Source of the DNA: Aegilops tauschii subsp. strangulata
Lineage: Eukaryota > Streptophyta > Magnoliopsida > Poales > Poaceae
DNA: 64,000 nt
Direction of reading: 5' to 3'
NCBI RefSeq assembly: GCF_002575655.3
Contig: NC_053035.3
Location: forward strand, 503,780,601 to 503,844,600
This document shows positions 1-10,002 of the stretch, one piece after another. The position numbers and the translations under genes were made by a program. Numbering within the stretch: position 1 is the first letter of the stretch; every line of letters starts with the position of its first letter. The notes under the pieces were generated by a model. It worked only from the letters and a program-made list of their open reading frames with translations. It was not told the DNA's origin and did not search any database.

Positions 1-254
1 GCCGGTCGTCCACGTCGCCGCCGGCTGCCGCCCTCGACCACCCCCCATCGCTTGGACATCCTCCTGGCCGACGGCTCCTCTCCAGCATCACCATCTCTTG
101 TTCCCAGCGTGGCCTGCCCCGATCGCAGCACCCCTCGTCACCGTGGCTCTGGCCGGCTCCGCCGCATGCAGCTCCTACCGGCGAAGGTTGCAGCTCCGGC
201 GAAGGAATGCCGCCATTGCATCAATGGTGAGGTGCCAGTTCCATCTTTTTGTCG
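1..254. other. GC-rich stretch, no supported gene
   Basis: The first 250 bases are GC-rich and open in two overlapping frames, but neither shows a recognisable domain and both run into the repeat array that follows. It could be the edge of a transposon or captured gene sequence that begins left of the window. No function is assigned. Confidence 0.4.
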
Positions 255-660
255 CCGGGTTGAAACTTTTCATGTCAACGATTGCAACTTTTTCATTGTG
301 TACTCGCGGGTTGAAGCTTCCTATAAAGCCAGTTGAAGCTTTTTATAAAACCGATTGAAGCTTTTCAATTCAACGGTTGAAGCTTTCCAAAATGATGGTT
401 GTAGATTTTTTTTATTTCATAGTGGTGGATTGAAACCTCTCCACTCCACCGCTTGAAGCTTTTTCAAATACGGTTTGAAGCTTTCACATGAACTATTGAA
501 GCTTTTTTCAGTTGTACGGGGGTCCATCGAAGCTTTTTCAAACTATAGTTGAAGCTTTCATATGAACGATTGTAGCTTTTTTCAGTGCATGGTGTCTTGT
601 TGAAGCTTTATATACCACCGGTTGAATCTTTCGAATCGAACGGCTGTAGCTTTTTTGGTC
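255..660 (+). repeat. Degenerate TTGAAGCTTT repeat array
   Basis: The decamer TTGAAGCTTT and close variants recur about fifteen times at roughly 20-30 base intervals, each followed by a T-rich stretch. The array is too diverged to be a simple tandem repeat. It resembles the subterminal repeats of a plant DNA transposon, but no terminal inverted repeat was found, so it is left unclassified. Confidence 0.6.
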
Positions 661-1379
661 GTCAGTTGCAACATAGGTGGAGGAGCAAATGCTTTCAATT
701 TCGTTTGGAAGAAGATGGTTGCAGCAGCCAGCAGCGGGGAGAGGAGGTCGCGCCCCCGCTGTGGTAGCATCTCCGGTGGACGGTTCCAGTAGCTCTCGGA
801 TGGCATATCCATGGCAGCATCCAACTTCGGCTCGACGGTGCGGAAGGAACCTAGAGCCGGGGGCAGCGGAAGAAGTGGGCATGGCGCTGACGTTGGAGGT
901 ATGGACCTGCATGGGATTGGGGCTAGCCGGCGCCCGGCAGCGAGATCTGAAGGAGGAACAGGAGGGTGTGGCCACCCCCGTGTGTGGACGCGGCTGAGAG
1001 AGAATTCAGGAGGAAGAAGGTAGCGAGGAAGAAAGGGATCGGGAGGAAGCAGATAAGGCAGGGGGAGGTGGGTTGCGCAAAGCGTACGATGGCCTCGATC
1101 GCATGGCTCGCATGGGACCGGCTGAAAGTTTGGCCGGCGTGTCGCGTAGAAACATTTCCCAGCAAAAAAAAGTGGCCCCTCCATGGCGCTTTTCCTATTT
1201 GCCACACTTTGCTGCAAATTGTCGCCGCAAGCACATGCAGTGATCGATATCGAGCAGACTCGGCTGGCCCATTTTGTAGCTGTACGGGAAGCTTTCTGTT
1301 TCCGGTTTTGGTAACATTCTAGTGGTTTCCAGCCGGCTTTTTCGGTTTTGCGAACCTCTTAGAATGTTCCTGAAACATT
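661..1379. other. GC-rich non-coding stretch, no gene recognised
   Basis: Several overlapping open frames of 60-210 codons occur on both strands, as expected in GC-rich sequence with few stops. None has a domain, a signal peptide or a consistent splice structure. Nothing further is supported. Confidence 0.4.
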
Positions 1380-2450
1380 TTTTTCCTTTTTCTTTCTTTT
1401 TTTACTGTTTTGTTTTCTTTCCTTTTTATTTTATTTCATTTTTCTTTTTATTTTTCAATTTTATTTTCTTTTTCCACCAAATATTCAAAAGTTCCTAAAA
1501 AGTTTGCATTTTCCAAAAATTATTTTTTTGGAAAAATGTTCCTCTTTTCCGATTTTTTCAGAAATTCCAAAAATATTAGCATTTTAAAATTTGTTTGCTT
1601 CTTTTAAAAAATTGTTAGAAATTTTTAAAAAGTTTTGAATCTCAAAATAAAAAATCACAAATTCCATAATTGTTGGTGAATTTCAGAATATTTCCCTGTT
1701 TTCAGTATTTGTGCAAATTCAAGAGATGTTCATGTTTTCAAAATTTGTTCAAATATCTAAAAAATGTTCGCTATTTTGGAAAAACGATCCTATTTGCACA
1801 ATTTGTTCACAAATTCAACAGATATTCCTCGAAATTTGTTTGCAAATTCAAAATATATTCCAAGAAATTTTTAAAAAAAATTGTTTTTTGGAAAAACGAT
1901 CCTATTTGCACAATTTGTTCACAAATTCAAAAGATATTCCTCGAAATTTGTTTGCAAATTCAAAATATATTCCGAGAAATTTGTAAAAAAAATTGTTTTT
2001 TAGATCATAATGTCAAAAAAATCAGGATTTTCAAAAAAGTTTCCTGTTTTTAAATTTGTTCTCAAAGTAAAGAGATGTTCATGTTTTCAAAATTTGTTCA
2101 CAAATTTCAAAAACGTTCAAGGAATTTCATAAAATGTTCACGGTATTAAAAGAAAATCGTAATTACGATTTGTTTTGTGTTTTTCGTAAAATGTTTGCAT
2201 TGTCCAAAAATTGTTCATAGTTCTAAAAAATGTTCTTGTCATCTATTTTGTTCCTTCTTTTGTGAAAATTGTGTGAGCTCCCAAAAAATGTTTGCGTTTT
2301 CAGTAAATGTTTGAGTTTATGTTTTTTCAACAATTTTTGAAAATGACCGTTATTCAAAATACATTTACTGTTTTCAAAAAGAAAATCACGTTCAAAATTT
2401 CAAAAAATAAGTAAAATTTTCGCTCCTTATAATTATTTAAACTAGGTTGT
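1380..2450. repeat. AT-rich degenerate repeat with a 112-bp tandem duplication
   Basis: The sequence is about three-quarters A and T and is built from variants of 'ttcaaaatttgttcacaaattc' type words. Inside it, about 112 bp are duplicated head to tail (about 1774-1885 and 1886-1997), marked by GGAAAAACGATCC at 1778 and 1890. Long open frames here only reflect the period of the repeat. Confidence 0.65.
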
Positions 2451-2480
2451 TATTTTATGGAGAACAAATCACAGAGACAG

Positions 2481-2540
2481 CAGTAGGTAGCGGCGTGGTT
2501 CACTCGCTAGAGGCCATGTGTTCGATCCCTCCTGTTCGCG
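2481..2540 (+). repeat. tRNA-derived module 1 (box A and box B)
   Basis: A box A match, TAGCGGCGTGG (2488-2498, 10 of 11 to TRGYNNARYGG), is followed by a box B match, TGTTCGATCCC (2519-2529). The spacing is only 20 bases, shorter than in a true tRNA gene, so an internal deletion is likely. It is a SINE-like or pseudo-tRNA relic. Confidence 0.5.
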
Positions 2541-2580
2541 TACTTCTTTAAGCGTCAGGCTGCAAATCTTTAAAAAAGTG

Positions 2581-2660
2581 AGCTGGCTGCGGTGGCAACA
2601 GCGTGGTCGGTTGTGCCGCTGGTCACGTGTTTGACTCCTACCCCCAGCACTTTTCTGTTT
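2581..2660 (+). repeat. tRNA-derived module 2
   Basis: A box A-like TGGCTGCGGTGG (2584-2595) and a box B-like TGTTTGACTCC (2629-2639) are 33 bases apart, the spacing expected for a tRNA gene. The arms do not pair fully, so it is a degenerate tRNA-derived sequence and not a functional tRNA. Confidence 0.5.
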
Positions 2661-2715
2661 TGTTGATTTTTAACACCGCGCTACCGCGAATGGCCGGCCC
2701 CGGTTAGTTAACCTC

Positions 2716-2792
2716 TGTGTGACTCGATGATTCTTTGCCGCAATTAGCGGCGTATAGGAGGTCCCAAGTTCGAACCCGCGTCGCCACATACC
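2716..2792 (+). repeat. tRNA-derived module 3
   Basis: A strong box B, AGTTCGAACCC, lies at 2767-2777. A GCCGC/GCGGC stem at about 2738-2752 sits where an anticodon stem would be. Box A is weak. It reads as a decayed tRNA-like unit. Confidence 0.45.
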
Positions 2793-2879
2793 TGTTCATG
2801 CTTACCTAAACTATAACAATTGGACAGTTGTGACTAATAATAGCACTATTAATATAAGAATAAGTGGGGCCCCACAATC

Positions 2880-3350
2880 TAGATTTTTGATATATTTTAG
2901 AACAATCATGTATTAGAAAAAGTTCACCATTTTTTAAGAGAAGTACACAAACTTCAAAAAAGTTCATCGATTTTCAGAAAAAATTCATCATTTAAAAAAA
3001 AAGTTAACAAACTTTTAAAAAGTTCATCAATTTTTAAAAAATTTAATAAATATTGAAAATGTTCATCTGTTTTGACAAAAAGTCCATTAAGTTTGAAACT
3101 TAGTTCATCGCTTTTGAAAAAGTTTCACAAATTTGAATAAATAATTCATCAATTTTGAAAAAAGATCATGGAGTTGAAGAAATAGTTCATCACTTTTGAA
3201 AAAACTTCACAATTTCAAAGAAAAAATCATCAATTTTTTAAAAGGTTCATTGAATTTAAAAATATAGTTCAGCGATTTGAAAATAAGTTCATCTGTTTAT
3301 AAAAAAGATCATCAATTTTTTAAAAAATATCATGTATTTATAAAAAAAGG
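2880..3350. repeat. Degenerate GTTCATCA-ATTTTGAAAA repeat array
   Basis: Units of about 25-35 bases built on 'gttcatc' plus an A-rich spacer run through this stretch. The same type of array returns at 5.64-6.2 kb. Their position between tRNA-derived modules suggests one complex repeat family. No coding sequence is seen. Confidence 0.6.
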
Positions 3351-3462
3351 AAAGAGAAAAAAGGAAAAGGAAAATAAAAAAAATGAGAAACCATTCCAAC
3401 AAAAGAAAAAAGGGTAAGAAGAGTAGACCGAAAAAGTTGTAACTAATTGCATTGGGTTTGGT

Positions 3463-3533
3463 TGGTCGTGTGGTTAGTGCATCGTACAATGTATCAGGAT
3501 ATCGGCTATTCGAATCATAGCAGTCTCACAGTT
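3463..3533 (+). repeat. tRNA-derived module 4
   Basis: Box A TGGTCGTGTGG (3463-3473, 10 of 11 to consensus) and a weaker box B TATTCGAATCA (3507-3517) are separated by exactly 33 bases, the tRNA-gene spacing. The motif 'gtggttagtgc' after box A resembles a D-arm. It lies in the first copy of the 420-bp duplication. Confidence 0.55.
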
Positions 3534-3883
3534 TATTGTGATTTGGAAAAACAGAAAAAAATAGTAATATGGGCCGGCCAAGCGTGGTGGAGGTGGTGTG
3601 CACCCCATTGCGAGAATCAAAGAAAGGGGCACTTTAACGCAGCGACTATTTATCGCATTAAGCCAGATGAAAACTTTCTCTCGCTGCAGCAAGTGTGCAG
3701 TTATTGGGCCGGCCCACTCGCAGGCAAGTAATAAGGGAATAAAGAAGAAGAGAAATGGAGGCGAGAAGGATGAAAGAGAAAAGAAACAAGAAAATTAAAA
3801 AATGAGGAAACCATTCCAAAAATAAGAATAAAAAGAAAGAAGAATAGAGCGAAATGGTTGTAACTAATCGCATCAGGTTTGGT

Positions 3884-3954
3884 TGGTCGTGTGGTTAGTG
3901 CATCGTACAATGTATCAAGATATCGGCCATTCGAATCACAACAGTCTCACTATT
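3884..3954 (+). repeat. tRNA-derived module 5
   Basis: This is the second-copy counterpart of the module at 3463-3533. Box A TGGTCGTGTGG is unchanged (3884-3894) and box B is CATTCGAATCA (3928-3938), again 33 bases apart. Retention of box A and the spacing while flanks diverge is notable but not proof of function. Confidence 0.55.
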
Positions 3955-4170
3955 TTTTGCATTTTGGAGAAACAGAAGAAAAAAAAAGTAATATGGGCCA
4001 GCCAAGCGCGCGAAGGGGGTGTGCGCCCCTTTGCGAGAATCGAAAAAAGGGGCGCTCTAACGCGGCAACTATTTATCGCATTAAGCCAGATGAAAAATCT
4101 CTCTCCCTGTAGCATCTGCGTAGTTATTGGGCCGACGCACTCGCGTGCAGTTAATAAAGGAAAAGGAAGA

Positions 4171-4265
4171 GGAAAAATGGGTGCTAGAAGGACTCAAACC
4201 CTGCCCTCCTGGTTATGGGGAAGTGCGAATAACCAGTGGGCAAGGCTCCTGTTGGTGGTGTACAA
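4171..4265 (-). repeat. tRNA-derived module 6 (minus strand)
   Basis: On the minus strand a box A-like TTGCCCACTGG (4243-4233) is followed after 32 bases by box B GGTTTGAGTCC (4200-4190). It faces opposite to modules 1-5. The rest is too diverged for a tRNA fold. Confidence 0.5.
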
Positions 4266-4269
4266 GTAG

Positions 4270-4560
4270 GTTGCTTGTTCTTAAGTCGAAACAAGCCTGG
4301 TTTTTTCATTGTTTATTTTCGGTTTTTTTCCTGTTTTTTAGTTTTTTCTCAGCTTTTTCAATCTTTTCATTAGTTTTTTATTTTCTTTCTTTTTTCTTTG
4401 GGTTTTTTTCTTTCTTTCTTTCTTTCTTTCTTTTATTTTCTTTCATTTCATCTTTCTTCTCCTTTTTTCAATCTTTATTGCATTTGCTTCTTTGCTATTC
4501 TTCCTTTTTTCTTTGGTTTATTTTGCTTCTTTAGGTTTTATTTTCTTGTTATCTTTGTTT
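4270..4560. repeat. T-rich low-complexity with TTTC microsatellite
   Basis: A pyrimidine-rich tract contains five or more TTTC repeats near 4408-4432. Open frames across it are an artefact of the low complexity. No gene is present. Confidence 0.6.
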
Positions 4561-4589
4561 CTTTTGGTATATGTCAACAACATTTTTCT

Positions 4590-5240
4590 AATATACATTT
4601 AACATTCCTACAATACAAATTTAACACTTTTAAATACATGGTAAACATTTTTTTTCTTTGCAAATTTAACATTTTCTAATTTCCAGATTACCATTTTTGA
4701 AATACTTGTTCAACAATTTTTCAAATTCTTGATTAACATTCTTATATACATGATAAAACAATTCTTGATTTTTGAATACTTGTTCAACATTTTTTCAATT
4801 GCTTGATTAACATTTTTCAAATACTTGTTCGACATTTTTTCCAAATGCTTCATTAACATTTTTTATATACATGATTAAAAACATTCATCATTTCTTCAAT
4901 GCATGATTAACATTCTTTCTATGCACATTTAACATTTATGAAATGCTTGATTAACATTTTGAAATACTTGTTCAACATTTGTTCAAATGGTTGATTAACA
5001 TTTTTATATACATGATCAATAAAATTCATCATTTCTTAATTTTTAAGACATGGTCAACATTCTTTATATGCACATTTAACATTTTCCAAATACTTGTTCA
5101 AGATTTGTTTTTAAAATGCTTGATTAACATTTTTTATATACATGATCAACATTTTTTCAATTACTTGTTAAAAACAATTTAAATACATGTTCAACATTTT
5201 CAAATATTTGTTCAACATGTTTCAAATTTTAAGTTATAAA
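4590..5240. repeat. Degenerate ATTAACATTTTT / ACTTGTTCAACA repeat array
   Basis: About 30-base units alternating 'gattaacattttt' and 'acttgttcaacattt' repeat some twenty times with heavy divergence. This is a different motif from the GTTCATC array on either side. It is unclassified. Confidence 0.55.
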
Positions 5241-5469
5241 CAAAAGTACAAAAATAAAGCAAATAAAAAACGTAAAAAAGAAGAGGAAAACGAGGCTGTG
5301 GCCTCTCTCGCGCCTTGGCCGGCCCAATTCGCCCTCCCCTTGATAGAGCATTCCCGGGAGCTCCTAATCCGCGCTTTCAGCGCCGGTTAGGAGAACTGGC
5401 GCCCGCAATGCTCGTAGCTGGGCTGTATCTGCAATCGGCCCATACAAAAGATTGTCACGTTAAAAAAAC

Positions 5470-5543
5470 TGGGAGTAACGGGTCTCGAACTCCTTTCGCT
5501 ACAGACAACATGAAGTCGCAAATAACCACCAGACCAAGCTCCC
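5470..5543 (-). repeat. tRNA-derived module 7, Met-like, minus strand
   Basis: Read on the minus strand this 74-base unit starts GGGAGCT and ends ACTCCCA, so five of seven acceptor-stem pairs form and an A sits in the discriminator place. Box A TGGTCTGGTGG (5536-5526) and box B AGTTCGAGACC (5491-5481) each match consensus at 10 of 11 and are 34 bases apart. A CAT triplet lies near the anticodon position, which hints at a methionine tRNA ancestor. The D and anticodon stems are broken, so a working tRNA is unlikely. Confidence 0.55.
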
Positions 5544-5639
5544 TTTGACGAACAATAACGGGAAAGAGCTCTATTTGACCTTCTTCTAGTACAGCATTAA
5601 GATATACTATTATATACATTATATAAATTATATGAAAAA

Positions 5640-6200
5640 AACGTAAACTTTGAAAAAAAAATCAAGAAACTTTTTAAAACCACGAATTTTCGAAACAATT
5701 CAGAAAATAAAAGATTCGTACAATTTGAAAAACAAATCATGAAATTTCGAAATATGTTCACAAATTTGAAGAAAGTTCATCAAATCTGAAAAAAATTCAT
5801 CGAATTTGAAAAAAAATCATCCAAATTGAAAATAGTTCACTGAATTTGAAAAAAGTTCATCGAATTTATAAAAAGTTCATCCAAATTGAAAATTTGGTGA
5901 ACTGTTTTCAATTTTATGATTTTGAGAAAAAGTTCATCGATTTTGAAAAAAAGTTCAGATACCAATAAAGTTCATCGAATCGGAAAAAGTTCATCAAATT
6001 TGGTTCAAATTTGAAAACATGGAAAAATTTCGTTGATGTTGAAAAAGAATTCATCGATTATGAAAAAAAAGTTCACAAATTTGAAAATAAGTTCATCGAA
6101 TTTGAAAACAGTTCATAAAATTGGAAAATCATTTATTTTACAAAAGTTCATCAATATAGAGAAAAAAGTTCCTGAATTTGTAAAAATGCATAAAAAGGAT
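5640..6200. repeat. Second GTTCATCGAATTTGAAAA repeat array
   Basis: About twenty degenerate units of 'gttcatcgaatttgaaaa' occur in one orientation, between tRNA-derived modules 7 and 8. The motif is the same as at 2.88-3.35 kb, which ties the whole 2.4-6.3 kb region into one repeat complex. Confidence 0.6.
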
Positions 6201-6271
6201 AAGAAAAAAAAAGAACCGGACTGAAGTATACCTAATATAAGAGACAAAAGCGAAGTTACATTACACATGGG

Positions 6272-6348
6272 GCGACGACCAGGTGGTTAGGGCGTAGCCT
6301 TCGCAACAAGGCAGTCAGAGTTCGAACCCTGTTTGTTGCACCTTTTTT
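6272..6348 (+). repeat. tRNA-derived module 8 with acceptor stem and T-run
   Basis: GCGACGA (6272-6278) pairs over seven positions, wobbles included, with TTGTTGC (6333-6339), followed by A-CC and a seven-T run like a Pol III terminator. A GCCTT/AAGGC stem (6297-6301 with 6308-6312) closes a six-base loop in the anticodon place. Box B AGTTCGAACCC is perfect (6319-6329) and box A is partial (6277-6286), 32 bases apart. The T-stem pairs poorly. It is the best preserved tRNA-like unit here, probably a SINE head or pseudo-tRNA. Confidence 0.6.
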
Positions 6349-7237
6349 TATCTCTGGGAGTGCTGCAGGCGTCCGTTTGCAAATTGCACTGTAACGAGAG
6401 CTCCTTCGGGAGCCTCGTAACGATAAGCGCCATTTGGCGCGCTCTCAGCCATTCGCAAATTGCACTGTAACGAGCTCTTCTTCGGGAGCCTCGTAATGAT
6501 AAGCGCCATTTGGCGCGCTCTCAGCCATTCACCACGTGTCGCGCTCTGAGCGCTCCTTTCAGATTTTGTTTTTTATTTTTCCGCACGCGTTTTTGGCTTT
6601 TTAAACAGTTTTTTTTTCATTTTTTTGACATTTTAGTTTTTCATTGGTCTTCCTTAGCTTTTCAAGCAAAAATATTTTTGAAAAAAAAATTGCGCGAAAA
6701 AACGTGTTTTCTTTTTTTTTTCCTTTCATGAGAGTCACGGTTTCCCTACCGCGAGAGGCACGGTTTTGCTTTCGCGAGAGTCACGGTCGCACCTTTTTTT
6801 ACCTCTGGGAGTGCTGCAGGCGTCCGTTTGCAAATTGCACTGTAACGAGCGCTCCTTCGGGAGCCTCGTAACGATAAGCGCCATTTGGCGCGCTCTCAGC
6901 CATTCGCAAATTGCACTGTAACGAGCTCTTCTTCGGGAGCCTCGTAATGATAAGTGCCATTTGGCGCGCTCTCAGCCATTCACCACGTGTCGCGCTCTGG
7001 GCGCTCCTTCCGGATTTTGTTTTTTATTTTTCCGCACGCGTTTTTGGCTTTTTAAACAGTTTTTTTCGTTTTTTTGACATTTTAGTTTTCCACTGGTCTT
7101 CCTTAGCTTTTCAAGCAAAAATAATTTTGAAAAAAAAATTGCGCGAAAAAACGCGTTTTCTTTTTTTTTCCTTTCATGAGAGTCACGGTTTCCCTACCGC
7201 GAGAGGCACGGTTTTGCTTTCGCGAGAGTCACGGTCG
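6338..7237 (+). repeat. 451-bp tandem duplication
   Basis: Two near-identical copies lie head to tail (6338-6788 and 6789-7237), each starting GCACCTTTTTTT, which is the 3' end of tRNA module 8. Each copy also contains an internal repeat, GCAAATTGCACTGTAACGAG through CTCAGCCATT, of roughly 75 bp present twice. The copies differ at only a few sites, so the duplication is fairly recent. Confidence 0.85.
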
Positions 7238-7800
7238 TGTCTCTCGGAAAGGGGAAAAACATGTTTTATGTTTTTTTAATGAGAGTCACGGTTTTGCTTC
7301 CGCGAGAGGCACGGTTTTGCTTTCGCGAGAGTCACGGCCGTGCCTCTCGGAAAGCAAAAAACACGTTTTCTATTTTTTTTCTTTCGTGAGAGTCACGGTT
7401 TTACTTCCACGAGAGGCACGGGTGTGCTTTAGCGAGAGTCACGGCCGTGCCTCTCGGAAAGGTAAAAAACGCGTTTTCTGTTTTTTTTTCTTTCGGGAGA
7501 GTCACGGTTTTCGTTCCGTGAGAGGCACGGTTGTGCTTTCGCGAGAGTCAAGGCCGTGCCTCTCGGAAAGGGAAAAAACGCGTTTTCTTTTTTTCCTTCC
7601 GCGAGAGTCACGGTTTTGCTTTCTCAAGAGGCACGGTTGTGCTTTCACGAGAGTCACGGCCGTGCCTTCTCGGAAACGGAAAAAACGCGTTTTCTCTTTT
7701 TTTCCTTCTCCGAGAGTCACGGTTTTGCTTCCACGAGAGGCACGGTTGTGATATCGTGAGAGGCACGGACGTGCCTCTTTCGGAAGGGAAAAAACCCGTG
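7178..7800 (+). repeat. 103-109-bp minisatellite with hairpin units
   Basis: Six units begin GAGAGTCACGG at 7178, 7281, 7388, 7497, 7603 and 7712. Each has an inverted pair, CGAGAGGCACGG and CCGTGCCTCTCG, able to form a 12-bp stem in the best units, then an A-run, an ACGCGTTTT word and a T-run. Open frames across the array on both strands come from the period and are not genes. Confidence 0.9.
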
Positions 7801-8374
7801 CTCCCGGTTCGGTTTTTTCGTCCGGTTTTTTTTCGTGAAAAAAATTTCGTCAAAATCTATCAATATGGGATCTATGGGATCTAGTTTTGAAGATCTCGAC
7901 GCGAGGAATCCAACGGTGAAAGCGATTCGAGATTTGAACGCATGATTTGAGAGATAAACCATTTTGAATAAACGAATCTATGAAAAAAAGAAAAATTCTC
8001 AGGTTGCGATAAGTAACGCGCTGCATGCCACTAGTTGCAACCAGGAGGATTGAGGTGATCTTCGCAACGAGTACTCCGTGATTTGGAAATAGGAATTGCC
8101 AGCATTCCCTCGCTGTCGCAGAAATCGAGAGATAGGTGTGCCCCGCTTAAGGCGTCAAATAGGATTCGGCTCAACCGAGTAGGCTTCATGGTCCAGACCT
8201 AACCAAGTTTTTTTTTTTTTGAGAAGAAGACCTAACCAAGTGGACTTTCAAGATTGGGCTTGGGCTGATTCCTCGGCTTTGGGCTTAGCCAGGATCTTCT
8301 CTCTCTTAATTCGATCTCCTTTCAAGATCCAGGCCGCTACGTGTTTGTGGTAGAGGAGGACTCGAAAGGAAAAC
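7801..8374. other. Intergenic, upstream of the 172-residue gene
   Basis: No gene or complete transposon is recognised. The duplicated phrase 'gacctaaccaag' occurs at about 8196 and 8229, separated by a T-run. The 3' half is the likely promoter region of the gene starting at 8462. Confidence 0.4.
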
Positions 8375-8390
8375 CTATAATAGATATAAT
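8375..8390 (+). promoter_or_regulatory. TATA-like element
   Basis: CTATAATAGATATAAT lies about 75 bases upstream of the ATG at 8462. This is a plausible TATA region for the small gene. No transcript evidence is available. Confidence 0.35.
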
Positions 8391-8461
8391 ACGTGGTCGA
8401 TCGTTGCATACCAGACCCGATCCGAAAAACTAGAAATCGAAACTAGCTAGGATTAATAGCC

Positions 8462-9183
8462 ATGGCGGCGGCGGCGGCGCTAAGGCTCGGCGGTCGCATG
8501 CTGCTCCGACGAACTCAACAGCAAGGGCGGCGCGTCTTCTCGGATCCGCAACGGCGGCTCTTCGCGGACACGAGCGTGCGTGCAACCTTGGATTTCTCTC
8601 CCTCTGAATGTCGTGCTGTGATCAAAGATTGTAGTAGTATCTATCTATTTTGTTGTCGATCTTATTCTTCACCCTGCATGCAAGCAGGCCACCGCCCCTG
8701 AGGGAAAGCAACCTCTCGCGATCCGCTTGGCGGAGATGAAGGAGAAGAAAGAGGAGCTTTACAACATGGGCTTTTCCTTGGCAACTGAGTACGATCTCCC
8801 TCGCGGTGTCCGCCGAGAGAACAAAGAGCTGTTGGAGCTGCTCTCGGTGCAAGTCCACCCCAGACCCAATGATGTCTACTGGTTTGTTCGATTTTTTTTT
8901 CTGCTTCTAGAAATTATTACATCATGGTGTTTCTCTCGTATATCATTGATTGGTCGCTTGATTATTAACTAGGATGCGGCGGCGTTGGATGGAGAGGATG
9001 AAGCGATTTGTGATAATTTGGGGGGTATTTACTCTGGTTTTGAAGACTGCAGAGGGCGGCGTGCAGATTTTGAGCAAGGAGATACGGCTGAAACGAAGGA
9101 ACGGGCTGGATGATTTCGAGGATTGGTGGTCTGGAAAGAAGAGTTGGTCCCAGCAGTTACATGACTGGTGGAACAGCCGCTAG
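8462..9183 (+). CDS. Small predicted mitochondrial membrane protein, 172 residues, three exons
   Basis: Exons 8462-8575, 8688-8881 and 8973-9183 join with GT-AG introns (112 and 91 bp) into an uninterrupted 172-residue frame. Residues 1-38 are rich in Ala, Arg, Gln and Ser with almost no acid, a typical mitochondrial presequence. Exon 2 encodes a charged helical region (EMKEKKEELYNMGF, then a Leu-rich stretch). Exon 3 gives a basic cluster MRRRWMERMKR, one hydrophobic segment (FVIIWGVFTLVL, about residues 114-125), and a Trp-rich acidic tail ending WWNSR. The ATG is the first in frame after the TATA-like element. Exon 3 is also partly open in a second frame, so the 3' splice choice needs transcript support. 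I do not recognise the family; an organelle membrane role is inference. Confidence 0.6.
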
Positions 9184-10002
9184 CTACCTAAACTCCTTCT
9201 GCATGCATCCTTGTAGCTCAAGATCCATGATGAATACTCCTCTTAGGTTTAGTTTGCTATCAATTTAGTCCATCACTAGCAGGTGGCTGAAGGTGAATGA
9301 TCAATATCCACCCACCAGGTCTAGTTATTTTGTTTCTCATGTTCGATCACTCTGCAAGAACCTAATCCTTTGTGATATCTGTTTACCATAGTCTGTCGAT
9401 AATCATTTCAATTATCCTTGCTTTCTACTAGAAAAGTATATTTTTCGTCGATCCATTTATAATGTTTGGTCCCTCGACTATGAAACTGTACAAAACCTCA
9501 ACTAACAAACCACTCCAGCGTTGAGGTCCCTAAAACCCTCATGTAGGTGTTCCCGCTCCCACCCTCGCCCCACCACACCCACCTCTTTCCTCTTGCAATG
9601 ACGACCCTGTCGTGCATCTGCTGCCATGCGCCGACATCTCGACGCCCACCTCCACACACTAATGTCCCCATATCTCCTCACGATGTGTCTCATTGCCTAC
9701 CCATCCCAGACACCACAGCACCATGTCACCATGCCTCCAGATCACGACACCTATCGCAAAGACAAACAACATTGCCTCGCCACTGCTGTTGTCGAAGGTT
9801 AATTCCATTTTTTTATTCAAAGTCAATTTGAAATGGATGGTTCATATGGGAATTCCGAATTGAAATTTTATATGTGTGTGCACATGTTAAATGGACGATT
9901 CATGTGTATGTTCATATGTGATTTTTGAATTTTGCACATGTGTATATGTGAAGTCAATTTCATTTGCAATGTGCAAGACATCATGAATATCAATGTCGAT
10001 TA
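9184..10002. other. Intergenic, no gene recognised
   Basis: The first 200-300 bases are the likely 3' UTR and flank of the small gene. A C-rich stretch at 9540-9800 is open on both strands but has no domain. Nothing else is supported. Confidence 0.4.

Larger units (their letters stand above)
3382..4190 (+). repeat. About 420-bp tandem duplication, each copy with a tRNA-like module
   Basis: A segment of about 420 bp is present twice head to tail (about 3382-3800 and 3801-4190), with many point differences. Shared landmarks are the GTTGTAACTAAT start at 3436 and 3857, the tRNA-like module, and the motif TATTTATCGCATTAAGCCAG. The divergence indicates an old duplication. Confidence 0.75.

Noticed and set aside
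5470..6348. Functional tRNA genes at modules 7 and 8
   Set aside because: Box A/B and acceptor stems are good, but the D, anticodon or T stems fail to pair, so they are listed as tRNA-derived repeats.
7176..7751. Open frame of 191 codons and several overlapping ones on both strands
   Set aside because: They follow the 105-bp minisatellite period, have repeated RVTV/REARFCF words and no domain.
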